NCBI GenBank assembly: GCA_011525755.1
Contig: WYBS01000110.1
Coordinates: 1 to 48,417 of the forward strand
Origin: Planctomycetaceae bacterium
GTDB taxonomy: Bacteria > Planctomycetota > PLA2
Reading direction: 5' to 3'
Length of the DNA: 48,417 nucleotides
The notes under the pieces are model-generated. The model saw nothing but the letters and a program-made list of their open reading frames with translations. It made no database searches and was not told the DNA's origin. Shown here piece by piece: positions 6,829 through 14,844 of the stretch. How positions within the stretch are numbered: the first letter of the stretch is position 1; each line of letters opens with the position of its first letter. Position numbers and translations under genes: made by a program.

Positions 6829-8994
6829 CTAGCTGGTCCGCTGGCGCTCCTCGATCTTGTAGAACTCGAGGACGTCGCCTTCCTTCAGGTCGTCGTAGCC
6901 CTTGAGCATCACGCCGCAGTCGAACCCCTCCTTGACCTCGCGCGCGTCGTCCTTGAAGCGGCGGAGGGATTCCAGCTCGAGGCCGTCGGTGATGACGCGG
7001 CCGTCGCGGGTGAGGCGCACCTTCGCGTCGCGCCGCGCGACGCCGTCGGTGACCATCGAGCCGGCGATGAAGCGCTTCTTGTGCCGGAAGAGCTGGCGGA
7101 TCTGCGCGTGGCCGAGGACCACCTCCTCCTGCTCCGTCGGCAGGAGGCCGAGGACGGCCTTCTGCACGTCCTCCACGAGCTCGTAGATGATCTGGTAGTT
7201 TCGGATCTGGACGCCCGCGCGCTCCGCGACGCCGCGCGCCTTCGCGTCGGCGACCACGTTGAAAGCGAGGACGAGCGCGCTCGACGCCTGCGCGAGCAGG
7301 ATGTCGGACTCGGTCACGCCGCCGACGCCCAGGTGGAGGACCTTCACCGTCACCTCGGGGGTCGAGAGCGTCTCCAGCTTGCCCTTGATCGCCTCGATCG
7401 AGCCCTTGACGTCGCCCTTCACCACGAGGCGCAGCTCGCGCTGGTCCTGCTGGCCGATCCGGTCCATGAGCTTCTCGAACGAGGTGTGCGCCTTCGCCGC
7501 GAGCTCCTCGCTGCGGAGGCGGTGCGTGCGCTCGTCCGCGACCTTCTTCGCGAGCTCCTTGTCGCGCAGCACCTGGAAGCGCCACCCGGCCTCGGGGATG
7601 TCGTCGAGGCCGGTCACCTCGACGGGCGTCGAGGGGCCCGCCTCCTTCACCTGCTTCGCCCGGTCGTCCATGAGCGACTTGACCTTGCCCTGCGTGGTGC
7701 CGGAGAGGAGGTAGTCGCCGCGGCGCAGCGTGCCGTTCTTCACGAGCAGCGTCGCGACCACTCCCTTGCCGACGTGCTTCCGGGCCTCGAGGACGTAGCC
7801 CTCCGCGGGGCTCTCGGGGTCGGCCTTCAGGTCGAGCACCTCCGCCTCGAGGAGGACGCGCTCGAGGAGCTCCTTCACGCCCATGCCCGTGACGGCCGAG
7901 ACCGCGATCATGCCGACGTTCCCGCCCCATTCCTCGGGGACGAGGCCGAGCTTCGAAAGCTGCTGGCGCACCCGCTCCGGGTTCGCCTGCGGCTTGTCCG
8001 CCTTGTTCATCGCGACGACGATCGGGACCTCGGCCGCCTTCGCGTGGGAGAGCGCCTCCTCCGTCTGCGGCATCACGCCGTCGTCGGCGGCCACCACGAG
8101 GATCGCGATGTCGGTCACCTTCGCGCCTCGGGCGCGCATCTGGGTGAACGCCTCGTGCCCCGGCGTGTCGAGGAAGGTGATCATCTTCCCGTCGCCGAGC
8201 TTCACGCGGTAGGCGCCGATGTGCTGCGTGATCCCGCCCGCCTCGCCGGCGGCGACGCGGGTCTTCCGGATGTGGTCCAAAAGCGACGTCTTGCCGTGGT
8301 CGACGTGGCCGAGCACGGTCACGACGGGCGGCCGGTACTCGCTCGCTTCCGCCTGCTCCTCGCGCGTGACGAGGAGGTCCTGCAGCTCCTCCTCGACGCT
8401 CTTCGCGGTCGTCACCTCGACGGTGCGGTTGAAGGCCTCCGCGAGGACGAGCACGGTCTCGGCGTCGAGGCTCGTGTTCGGGTTCGCGGTGATCCCCTGC
8501 TTCATCAGGTGGAAGAGCAGCGTCGACGTCTTGATGCCGATCTGCTGGCCGAAGTCCTTGAGCGCGACCGGGACGGTCACGGCGAGCGTGCGCCCGCTCA
8601 TGATCTCCTCGGCCCTCTGCTTGTCCTGCGCCCTCTTCTCGCGCGACTCCTTCTGCTTGAAGATCTTGATGCCGCGGCGCGGCGTCGTCGGCTGGCGGTG
8701 GGGGGCGGGCGTCGGCCCGCGCTTCGCCGCGGGCGCGGCCGGGCGCGCGGCGGGCTGCGCGGGGCGCGCCGGCGCGGGCACGATCGGGGGCGGGAGCGTG
8801 ATCTCGGTCGCACCGGGCTTCGGGCGCTTGAGGTCGACGTCGCCGAGCGCCACGCGCCGCGCCCGCTCCGTCGTCGCCTCGTCGAGCACCGCGAAGGCGC
8901 TCGGGAGCTTCATGCCCCGGTTCTGAAGGAGCTTCCAGAGGTCGCCGCCGCTCATGGAGAGCTGGGAGGCGAGGTGATAGAGACGGATCGCCAA
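6829..8994 (-). CDS. infB: Translation initiation factor IF-2
   Basis: This 721-residue GTPase delivers fMet-tRNA to the 30S subunit. An N-terminal IF2-N module (AIRLYHLASQLSMSGGDLWK) occupies residues 1-50. A Pro/Ala-rich linker runs to about 105, and a second IF2-N module lies at about 135-195. The G domain has GHVDHGKT at 229-236, DTPGH at 276-280 and NKAD at 330-333. The C-terminal domains end at IEERQRTS. The start is a TTG at 8994, two bases after the nusA stop, chosen because it gives the family N-terminus. The open frame continues upstream to 10236 only as a shadow of nusA. The linker is shorter than in E. coli IF2-alpha. Confidence 0.95.
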   Translation of the reverse strand: MAIRLYHLASQLSMSGGDLWKLLQNRGMKLPSAFAVLDEATTERARRVALGDVDLKRPKPGATEITLPPPIVPAPARPAQPAARPAAPAAKRGPTPAPHRQPTTPRRGIKIFKQKESREKRAQDKQRAEEIMSGRTLAVTVPVALKDFGQQIGIKTSTLLFHLMKQGITANPNTSLDAETVLVLAEAFNRTVEVTTAKSVEEELQDLLVTREEQAEASEYRPPVVTVLGHVDHGKTSLLDHIRKTRVAAGEAGGITQHIGAYRVKLGDGKMITFLDTPGHEAFTQMRARGAKVTDIAILVVAADDGVMPQTEEALSHAKAAEVPIVVAMNKADKPQANPERVRQQLSKLGLVPEEWGGNVGMIAVSAVTGMGVKELLERVLLEAEVLDLKADPESPAEGYVLEARKHVGKGVVATLLVKNGTLRRGDYLLSGTTQGKVKSLMDDRAKQVKEAGPSTPVEVTGLDDIPEAGWRFQVLRDKELAKKVADERTHRLRSEELAAKAHTSFEKLMDRIGQQDQRELRLVVKGDVKGSIEAIKGKLETLSTPEVTVKVLHLGVGGVTESDILLAQASSALVLAFNVVADAKARGVAERAGVQIRNYQIIYELVEDVQKAVLGLLPTEQEEVVLGHAQIRQLFRHKKRFIAGSMVTDGVARRDAKVRLTRDGRVITDGLELESLRRFKDDAREVKEGFDCGVMLKGYDDLKEGDVLEFYKIEERQRTS

Positions 8995-8996
8995 AT

Positions 8997-10076
8997 CTAC
9001 TCCTGGCCGGTGGTTTCCGGCTCCTCGACGTCGCTCGCGCCGGTTAGCCCGGCGCCGCCCAGCTCGAGGTCGTCGTCGAACCGGCCGATACGGTCGGGCG
9101 ACTCCTCGAGATTCTCCGACGGCCCTTCCTGCATCTCGCTCTCGGTGAGGATGCTGATGTCCCACTTGCAGAGCTTGGCCGCGAGGCGCACGTTCTGGCC
9201 GCGGCGGCCGATCGCGAGCGAGAGCTGGTCGTCGTTGACCACGACCTTCGCGCGCATGTTCTCGGAATCCAGCGTGATGTAGTTCACCTGGGCCGGCTTC
9301 AGCGAGTTGGCGATCAGCTCCTCCGTGTTGTCGCTCCAGCGGATGACGTCCACCTTCTCGCCCTTGAGCTCGTCGAGGACGTTCTTGATCCGCGTGCCGC
9401 GCACGCCCACGCAGGCGCCGATCGCGTCGATCTTCGCGTCCTTCGAGAGGACGGCCATCTTGGTCTTGTAGCCCGCCTCGCGCACGAGCGCCCGCACCTC
9501 GAGAAGGCCGTCGGCCATCTCGGGCACCTCGAGCTCGAAGAGCTTCCGCACGAACTCCGGGTGCGAGCGGGAGAGGATGATCTTGACCTTCTGGCCCGCC
9601 TTCTTGAGATCGAGCACGTAGGCGCGGATCCGGTCGCCGACGCGGTAGTCCTCGCCGCGCACCTGCTCGGTCTTCGGGAGGATCGCCTCGGTCTTCCCGA
9701 GATTGATGATGAGGGTGCCCCCCTCGAAGCGCTGGACGTTGCCCGTGACGATCGAGTGGAGGTGCTTCTCGTAGTCGCCGAAGATGACGTCCCGCTCCGC
9801 CTCGCGGATGCGCTGGATGATCACCTGCTTCGCCGTCTGGGCGGCGATGCGGCCGAGGTCCAAAGGCACCGTCACCCGCCCCTCGGGGGTCTCCTCGTAG
9901 GCGAGGATCTCGCCCGTGGAGCGGTCGATCCGGACGGCGATCTCCCCGGTCGTGCCGTACTGCTTCTTCGCGGCGGTGAGGAGAGCCGACTCGATGCCCT
10001 CGAACAGGGCCTCGCGGCTGATGTCCTTCTCGCGATGGATCGCGTCGATGATGCGAAGCAGCTCCATGCCCTCCAT
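8997..10076 (-). CDS. nusA: Transcription termination/antitermination factor NusA
   Basis: The 359-residue protein has the NusA N-terminal domain (ELLRIIDAIHREKDISREALF), an S1 domain (about 130-200, IVTGNVQRFEGGTLIINLG) and two KH domains (IGACVGVRGTRIKNVL near 240 and LAIGRRGQNVRLA near 310). It lacks the C-terminal acidic repeats of E. coli NusA. It binds RNA polymerase and modulates pausing and termination. The start may be ATG 10076 or 10067; the second gives the canonical MELLRIID. Neither rimP nor ylxR is present beside it, unlike the usual rimP-nusA-ylxR-infB order. A strong promoter and a terminator-like hairpin lie in its 256-bp upstream region. Confidence 0.95.
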   Translation of the reverse strand: MEGMELLRIIDAIHREKDISREALFEGIESALLTAAKKQYGTTGEIAVRIDRSTGEILAYEETPEGRVTVPLDLGRIAAQTAKQVIIQRIREAERDVIFGDYEKHLHSIVTGNVQRFEGGTLIINLGKTEAILPKTEQVRGEDYRVGDRIRAYVLDLKKAGQKVKIILSRSHPEFVRKLFELEVPEMADGLLEVRALVREAGYKTKMAVLSKDAKIDAIGACVGVRGTRIKNVLDELKGEKVDVIRWSDNTEELIANSLKPAQVNYITLDSENMRAKVVVNDDQLSLAIGRRGQNVRLAAKLCKWDISILTESEMQEGPSENLEESPDRIGRFDDDLELGGAGLTGASDVEEPETTGQE

Positions 10077-10098
10077 GGGCCTTCCTTGTTTCCGGGCA

Positions 10099-10116
10099 CG
10101 GCCGGGCGCCCGGCCG
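10099..10116. repeat. 18-bp perfect palindrome in the nusA leader
   Basis: CGGCCGGGCGCCCGGCCG reads the same on both strands. It lies 23 bases upstream of the first nusA ATG. In the mRNA it could form a small hairpin close to the ribosome binding site, or serve as a protein-binding site. Confidence 0.5.
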
Positions 10117-10163
10117 CTCTTGGCCGGGGGATCCCGACGGAGCCCCGTTCGTTGCGTCCTCTA

Positions 10164-10190
10164 AAAAAGAGAAGTGGGCAGGGGCCCACT
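10164..10190 (-). terminator. Intrinsic-terminator-like hairpin in the nusA leader (possible attenuator)
   Basis: On the minus strand AGTGGGC-CCCT-GCCCACT is followed by TCTCTTTTTT. It lies downstream of the TTGACA promoter (10237-10264) and 88 bases upstream of nusA. It would therefore terminate transcripts before nusA unless read through. It could also end read-through from the hydrolase gene that stops at 10333. A second hairpin (GGCGGGGC/GCTCCGCC) precedes it at about 10203-10228. Confidence 0.7.
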
Positions 10191-10236
10191 CCTGATCCAC
10201 TAGGCGGAGCCTGTCGGCACGCCCCGCCAGCATCAC

Positions 10237-10264
10237 ACGCTAATGAGGATCGCCGCGATGTCAA
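10237..10264 (-). promoter_or_regulatory. nusA operon promoter (TTGACA, 16-bp spacer, TAGCGT)
   Basis: On the minus strand a perfect TTGACA (10264-10259) is followed after 16 bp by TAGCGT (10242-10237). Transcription would start near 10230, giving a leader of about 155 bases with two hairpins. Confidence 0.6.
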
Positions 10265-10268
10265 GGGT

Positions 10269-10282
10269 GGGGGCTCCGGGGG
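10269..10282. repeat. Dispersed G/C-run repeat, GGAG type (reverse orientation)
   Basis: GGGGGCTCCGGGGG lies immediately upstream of the nusA -35 box, in the gap after the hydrolase gene. Confidence 0.6.
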
Positions 10283-10332
10283 CCGGAAAACCCGCTTGCC
10301 ATCGGGGGGGGACATCGTTGGCAACGTCGTTG

Positions 10333-11706
10333 TCATCCCGCCGGCCGGTAGGGCGCGAGCCACTCGGCCCGGGCTTCCCGGAAGCCTTTCAGCTCCGCCT
10401 CCCAGAGCTTTGCGGCGGCGCGTCGGCCCTCCTCCGAGAAGCGCTTCAGGTCGGGCGCGAGCGCACGGTAGGCTTCGAGGTCCTTCGGGTCGACGGCGTC
10501 GCCGGACTTCTCCCATCGGCCGAGCTGGAGCACGAGATCCTCGTACCCCTTGCCGAGGAACGCCTTCCGCGCCGTCTCCAGCGCCTTGGTGTAGGACTTC
10601 TTCGAGCCCTTCGCGAGCCCGTTCAGGGCATCGTCGATCGCCTTCGTGTCGCGGCTCACGGCCTTCCGGAGCGAGGCCGCCTCCTCCTGCCACGGGGCAC
10701 CGAACGCGGCCTCGGCCATGCGGAGCCCGGTCGCCCACGGGCCGTTGGTCCCCGACTCGGCGTCCGCCCTCGGGAGCAGCTCCCTCACGAACGCCCCGCG
10801 GGCGGCGCCCATGAGCGCCTCGACCGCCTCGAGCCGCTCGGCTGTGGCGCGGGCCTCCTCCGGCGACGCCTTCTCGATGAGCCTCTTCCCTGCCGCGACC
10901 GCCTCGGCGACGGCCACGAGGTCGGGCTCCTCCTGCGCGAGCTCCTCGAGCGCCGCCTCCGCGGCGCCCCTCGCGTCCCTCGCCACGACGCGGTCGCACC
11001 AGGCGAGCATCCGGGACACGTGCCAGGGCAGCGGCCAGTGGCCGCTCTGCTCGTTCAGGCCGTCGACGACCATGAGCTTCACGTGCGAATAGCCGCCCTC
11101 GCGGTACGTGAGGAAGGTCGTGAACGCGCACTGGACGGTCACGACGGCGTCCGCGCGGCCGTGGAGGATCCCGATCGCGACCCGTTCGCGGGCCCCCTTG
11201 TCGAGCTTCGCCTTGTAGAAGTTGCCGGCGTGCGCGACGACGCCGTCGATCATGTCCGGCTCCTCGCCGGCGAAGTAGTAGCAGAAGAACGCGCCCTGGC
11301 TGTGGCCGTAGAGGTACACCTTCCCGATCTCCGGCCACGTCTTCCGGAAGAGCTTGATGAGCCCGAGGACCTCGTCGCGGTCGGCCTTGCCCTGCACGAA
11401 GCCCCTGCCCGGGTCCTCGGACTCCGGGGCGACGACGAAGTCGTGCTTCCGGAAATGGCCGGTGTGGATCGGGTAGTTCCAGAACGGCCAGCCGTACTTC
11501 ATGCCCGTCCCGTGGAGCATGAGGATGAGGCAGGGGGCGCGGGGGCCCTTCTCGGGGACCCGGTAGAGGTAGGGACGCTTGCCCGGCGACGTCGCCTCGT
11601 AGGTCTTGCCGGCGGCAAGCGTCGGCGCGGGCGCCGCGGCCTCGGGCTTGAGCTCCTGGGCCGCCGCGACGACGGCCAGTGCAAGGTGCACGAGGACCCA
11701 CCGCAT
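10333..11706 (-). CDS. Secreted alpha/beta hydrolase (PHB-depolymerase/esterase-like) with helical C-terminal region
   Basis: The 457-residue product has a signal peptide (RWVLVHLALAVVAAAQ) and an alpha/beta hydrolase domain at about residues 40-265. LMLHGTG near 64 is the oxyanion loop, GHSQGAFF near 150 has the nucleophile serine (GxSxG), HGRAD near 205 has a likely acidic residue, and GLNEQSGHWP near 240 has the likely catalytic histidine. Such domains cleave esters or related bonds outside the cytoplasm. The remaining 190 residues are Ala/Glu-rich helix without a recognised domain. A TACCAT box ends 6 bases before the ATG, suggesting a leaderless mRNA. It is divergent from the HPS-RraA gene. 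Confidence 0.8.
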   Translation of the reverse strand: MRWVLVHLALAVVAAAQELKPEAAAPAPTLAAGKTYEATSPGKRPYLYRVPEKGPRAPCLILMLHGTGMKYGWPFWNYPIHTGHFRKHDFVVAPESEDPGRGFVQGKADRDEVLGLIKLFRKTWPEIGKVYLYGHSQGAFFCYYFAGEEPDMIDGVVAHAGNFYKAKLDKGARERVAIGILHGRADAVVTVQCAFTTFLTYREGGYSHVKLMVVDGLNEQSGHWPLPWHVSRMLAWCDRVVARDARGAAEAALEELAQEEPDLVAVAEAVAAGKRLIEKASPEEARATAERLEAVEALMGAARGAFVRELLPRADAESGTNGPWATGLRMAEAAFGAPWQEEAASLRKAVSRDTKAIDDALNGLAKGSKKSYTKALETARKAFLGKGYEDLVLQLGRWEKSGDAVDPKDLEAYRALAPDLKRFSEEGRRAAAKLWEAELKGFREARAEWLAPYRPAG

Positions 11707-11712
11707 CCCCCT

Positions 11713-11718
11713 ATGGTA
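11713..11718 (-). promoter_or_regulatory. -10-like box TACCAT before the alpha/beta hydrolase gene
   Basis: TACCAT on the minus strand ends 6 bases before the ATG at 11706, so transcription may start at or next to the start codon. The intervening AGGGGG could also act as a weak Shine-Dalgarno sequence. Confidence 0.4.
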
Positions 11719-11769
11719 CGGTTCTCGACCGGCGAGGTTCGTAACAGGGAGGCAACTCGGCGGGGTGCG

Positions 11770-11775
11770 TAGAAT
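11770..11775 (+). promoter_or_regulatory. -10-like box TAGAAT before the HPS-RraA gene (leaderless)
   Basis: TAGAAT ends 6 bases before the GTG start at 11782. No Shine-Dalgarno sequence fits this start, which supports leaderless transcription. Confidence 0.5.
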
Positions 11776-11781
11776 GGCGGC

Positions 11782-13068
11782 GTGAAGCCTGTCCTCCAGA
11801 TCGCCCTCGACTTCATCGATCTGCACCGCGCGCTCGGCGTCGCGAGGGAGGCGGTCAAGGGCGGCGCCGACTGGCTCGAGGTCGGGACCCCGCTCCTCAA
11901 GGCGGAAGGGCTCGAGGCGGTCCGGAAGCTCCGGGCCGAGTTCCCGCACGCGACCATCGTCTGCGACACGAAGACGATGGATGCCGGGCGGATCGAGATG
12001 GAGGCGGCGGCGAAGGCCGGCGCCAACGTCGCGACCGTGCTCGGCGCCGCGCCCGACGCGACCGTCCGGGAGTGCATCGAGGCCGGGCGAAACTACGGCA
12101 TCCGCGTCGCGGTCGACCTCGTGAACGTCAAGGACCCGGTCGCCCGCGCGCGGGCGGCGGCCGCCTGGGGGGCGTCGCTCGTCGGCGTCCACTGCCCGAT
12201 CGACCAGCAGATGGAGGGGAAGGACCCCTTCGCCGTGCTCCGCGAGGTCGCCGGCGCGGTCGAGATCCCGGTCTCGGTCGCGGGGGGGATCAACAGCGAG
12301 ACGGCCGCGACGGCCGTGGCCGCGGGCGCGTCCGTCGTGGTGGTCGGCGGCGCGATCACGAAGGCGGAGGACGCCGAGGACGCCGCGCGCCGGATCAAGC
12401 GCGTGATCGAGAGCGGCGTGGCGGAGAAGACCGAGCTCTTCAAGCGGGGCGGCGCGTCGGAGATCCGCGAGCTCCTCGCGAGGCCGTCGGTCCCCAACAT
12501 CTCCGACGGCTACCATCACATGCCGGTCCTCCCGGGGCTCCGGCCCGTCGTCCCGGGCGTCCACATGGTCGGCCGCGCGCTCCCCGTGCGGGCCTATCCC
12601 GGGGACTGGGCGAAGCCGGTCGAGGCGATCGACGTCGCCGAGGAGGGCGACGTGATCGTGATCGACGCGGGCGGCGTGCCCCCGGCGCTCTGGGGCGAAC
12701 TCGCGACGCACAGCGCGGTGCAGCGAAAGCTCGCGGGCGTGGTCATCCATGGCGCGATCCGCGACACGCCGGAGATCCGGAAGCTCGGCTTCCCGGCCTT
12801 CGCGCGCCACGTCACCGCGCGCGCGGGCGAGCCGAAGGGCTTCGGCGAGATCGGCGTGCCGATCGAGATCGAGGGGATCCGCGTCGAGCCGGGCGACTGG
12901 ATCGTGGGCGACGACGACGGCGTGATCGCGATCCCCGCGAGCCACGCGGTCGAGATCGCGAACCGCGCGATGGACCGGCTCGAGTTCGAGAACCGGCTGC
13001 GGAAGGAGATCCAGCAGGGCTCGACGCTCGGCAAGGTCGCGGACCTCTACAAGTGGGAGAAGCGATGA
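11782..13068 (+). CDS. Fusion of 3-hexulose-6-phosphate synthase and RraA-like aldolase/regulator domain
   Basis: The 428-residue protein has two parts. Residues 1-210 match hexulose-6-phosphate synthase ([48 protein letters not shown]), the RuMP-pathway enzyme that joins formaldehyde and ribulose 5-phosphate or runs in reverse. Residues 225-420 match the RraA-like fold ([36 protein letters not shown]). The GE and RD residues fit the Class II HMG/CHA aldolases. This fusion is known mainly from archaea. No phosphohexuloisomerase gene is nearby. The start is GTG; the stop overlaps the thiS ATG. The substrate is unproven, and keto-gulonate phosphate decarboxylase is a related alternative. Confidence 0.87.
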   Translation: MKPVLQIALDFIDLHRALGVAREAVKGGADWLEVGTPLLKAEGLEAVRKLRAEFPHATIVCDTKTMDAGRIEMEAAAKAGANVATVLGAAPDATVRECIEAGRNYGIRVAVDLVNVKDPVARARAAAAWGASLVGVHCPIDQQMEGKDPFAVLREVAGAVEIPVSVAGGINSETAATAVAAGASVVVVGGAITKAEDAEDAARRIKRVIESGVAEKTELFKRGGASEIRELLARPSVPNISDGYHHMPVLPGLRPVVPGVHMVGRALPVRAYPGDWAKPVEAIDVAEEGDVIVIDAGGVPPALWGELATHSAVQRKLAGVVIHGAIRDTPEIRKLGFPAFARHVTARAGEPKGFGEIGVPIEIEGIRVEPGDWIVGDDDGVIAIPASHAVEIANRAMDRLEFENRLRKEIQQGSTLGKVADLYKWEKR

Positions 13069-13286
13069 GGGGGGGCTCCGGGGGCCTCCGCGTGAGGCTC
13101 AACGGCGAGGAGATCGAGGTCGAGCGCGGCTCGACGATCGGGCAGCTCCTTGACCGCGTCGTCAGCGACCGCTCCCGGGTCGCCGTCGAACGGAACCGCG
13201 AGATCGTGCCGCGCGCGACGTACGACACGACCCCGGTCGCGGCCGGGGATGCGATCGAGGTCGTGTCGCTCGTGGGGGGCGGGTAA
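13065..13286 (+). CDS. thiS: Thiamine biosynthesis sulfur carrier protein ThiS
   Basis: The 73-residue ubiquitin-like protein ends in GlyGly (VVSLVGGG), the tail that becomes a thiocarboxylate and donates sulfur to ThiG. The body reads [22 protein letters not shown]..., typical of ThiS. The ATG at 13065 overlaps the upstream stop (ATGA). An in-frame GTG at 13092 would give a 64-residue protein starting exactly where ThiS homologues start. The extra RGGSGGLR is encoded by a G/C-run repeat at 13069-13086. The thiG ATG overlaps the thiS stop (TAATG). Confidence 0.9.
   Translation: MRGGSGGLRVRLNGEEIEVERGSTIGQLLDRVVSDRSRVAVERNREIVPRATYDTTPVAAGDAIEVVSLVGGG
13069..13086. repeat. Dispersed G/C-run repeat, GGAG type (reverse), inside the thiS 5' end
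   Basis: GGGGGGGCTCCGGGGGCC starts two bases after the thiS ATG. It accounts for the unusual RGGSGG N-terminal extension. Confidence 0.65.
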
Positions 13287-14062
13287 TGGAATCGCTGCGC
13301 ATCGGCAACCGCGTCTTCAGGAGCCGGCTGTTCGTCGGCTCGGGGAAGTACCGGGACTACGAGCAGATGGTCGAGTGCTTCGATGCCTCGGGGACCGAGT
13401 GCGTCACGGTGGCGCTCCGCCGCGTGGACCTGAAGCACGAGCGGGAGCGGAGAAACCTCCTCGACTACGTCGACCGGGAGCGGTTCACGATCCTCCCGAA
13501 CACGGCCGGCTGCTACACCACCGAGGACGCCATGCGGACGGCGCGGCTCGCGCGCGAGCTGGGCCTCGGCGAGCTCGTCAAGCTCGAGGTGATCGCCGAC
13601 GAGGAGACGCTCCTGCCGAACACCGCGGCGACGATCGAGGCGACGCGGGTCCTCGCGCGCGAGGGGTTCTCGGTCTGGGCCTACACGAACGACGACCCGG
13701 TCGCGGCGCGCGCGCTCGAGGAGTCGGGCGCCACGGCGGTGATGCCGCTCGGCGCGCCGATCGGGTCCGGCCTCGGGATCCTGAACCCGAGGAACATCGC
13801 GACGATCGTCGGGCGCGCGAAGGTGCCGATCATCGTCGACGCGGGCGTCGGCACCGCGAGCGACGTGACCTGCGCGATGGAGCTCGGCGTCGACGGCGTC
13901 CTCCTGAACACCGGCATCGCGAAGGCGGGGGATCCGGTCGCGATGGCGCGCGCGATGCGCCACGCGTGCGAAGCGGGACGTCTCGCGTTCCTTGCCGGCC
14001 GGATGCCGAAGCGCGAGATGGCCGCTCCCTCGAGCCCCAAAGAGGGCCGGTTCACCGGGTGA
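13286..14062 (+). CDS. thiG: Thiazole synthase ThiG
   Basis: The 258-residue TIM-barrel enzyme makes the thiazole phosphate of thiamine from deoxyxylulose 5-phosphate, dehydroglycine and ThiS thiocarboxylate. Family patterns include FRSRLFVGSGKY, LPNTAGCYT, LVKLEVI near residue 96 with the Schiff-base lysine, PLGAPIGSGLGI and VDAGVGTASD. Length is normal. ThiS and ThiG overlap by one base, as expected for partners. No TPP riboswitch and no other thi gene is visible in this window. Confidence 0.96.
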   Translation: MESLRIGNRVFRSRLFVGSGKYRDYEQMVECFDASGTECVTVALRRVDLKHERERRNLLDYVDRERFTILPNTAGCYTTEDAMRTARLARELGLGELVKLEVIADEETLLPNTAATIEATRVLAREGFSVWAYTNDDPVAARALEESGATAVMPLGAPIGSGLGILNPRNIATIVGRAKVPIIVDAGVGTASDVTCAMELGVDGVLLNTGIAKAGDPVAMARAMRHACEAGRLAFLAGRMPKREMAAPSSPKEGRFTG

Positions 14063-14805
14063 TCGGGGCCATAGAGCCCGCGGACATCCCGAGCCTCGTC
14101 CTCGCCCTCACGGGCGTGGTGCCGCTCGCGATCCTCGTCCGCCGCCACCGCGCGGGCCGGCCGCTCCTCCGCGCGGCGGAGCCCCCGTTCCGCGCCGGGA
14201 GCCCCGAGATCCCGCTGCTCGTCGCCGGGGCGCTTTTCGTCGCCTACTCGACGGGCCTCCTCGTGACGTCGGGCAGGTTCGGCCCCCTCGTCGCGGGGGC
14301 GGGGATCGCGGGCCTGCTCGCGGCCGCGGCGGTCGCGGCGTTCCTCGCACGGCGCGTCGTCCTCCTTCCGCGCGGACCCCTGCCGTGGCGGATCGGGATG
14401 GGTCTCCTCGTCCTCTGGGCGGTGCTCCCGTTGGTCCTCCTGGCCCTGCTCCTCTGCAGGCTGATCGGGCCCGAGCAGGCCCAGATCGACGTGCTCCGGA
14501 AGCGCGCGCCGGGGTGGCAATGGCTGGCGGTCACGGCCGTCGTCGTGGCGCCGGTCGTCGAGGAGGTCTGTTTCCGCGGGCTCCTCTACCCCGCGCTCCG
14601 GCAGCGGCTCCGCATGCGCACGGCGATCCTCCTTTCGAGCGTCGCGTTCGCGATCGTCCACCCTCCGACGGTCTGGCTGCCGCTCGCGATCCTCGCCATG
14701 GCCCTCGCGTGGCTCGTCGAGACGACGGGCTCGGTGGTCCCCTCCGTCGCCGCCCACATGGCGTTGAACTGCCTGACCGTCGCGACCGTCCTCCTCGGCG
14801 GCTGA
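14059..14805 (+). CDS. CPBP-family intramembrane metalloprotease
   Basis: The 248-residue membrane protein has about seven hydrophobic helices and the CPBP (Abi/Rce1-like) motifs: EEVCFRG (glutamates and arginine of EExxxR) near residue 174, the histidine of FAIVHP near 200 and HMALN near 236. These residues coordinate a metal within the membrane in Rce1-like proteases. The substrate is unknown; many CPBP proteins act in membrane maturation or bacteriocin immunity. The GTG start overlaps the thiG stop (GTGA), so it is co-translated with thiG, for no obvious functional reason. Confidence 0.85.
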   Translation: MIGAIEPADIPSLVLALTGVVPLAILVRRHRAGRPLLRAAEPPFRAGSPEIPLLVAGALFVAYSTGLLVTSGRFGPLVAGAGIAGLLAAAAVAAFLARRVVLLPRGPLPWRIGMGLLVLWAVLPLVLLALLLCRLIGPEQAQIDVLRKRAPGWQWLAVTAVVVAPVVEEVCFRGLLYPALRQRLRMRTAILLSSVAFAIVHPPTVWLPLAILAMALAWLVETTGSVVPSVAAHMALNCLTVATVLLGG

Positions 14806-14807
14806 TT

Positions 14808-14824
14808 CCCCCCCGCGCCCCCCC
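14808..14824. repeat. Dispersed G/C-run repeat, GCG type
   Basis: CCCCCCCGCGCCCCCCC lies between the CPBP and nucleoside transporter genes. It is the exact reverse complement of the copy at 39542-39558. Confidence 0.65.
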
Positions 14825-14830
14825 TTTTCG

Positions 14831-14836
14831 TATCCT
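14831..14836 (+). promoter_or_regulatory. -10-like box TATCCT before the CNT transporter gene
   Basis: TATCCT ends 8 bases before the ATG at 14845, consistent with a leaderless or near-leaderless transcript. No Shine-Dalgarno sequence is seen. Confidence 0.35.
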
Positions 14837-14844
14837 CCGCGCCC

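Noticed and set aside
8995-10236. N-terminal extension of infB up to 10236
   Set aside because: The extension is read out of frame through nusA and is low-complexity; IF-2 begins at the TTG at 8994.
11707-11781. Possible TPP riboswitch ahead of the thi genes
   Set aside because: The gap is only 75 bp and has no CTGAGA-type THI box or conserved stems; a leaderless promoter occupies it.
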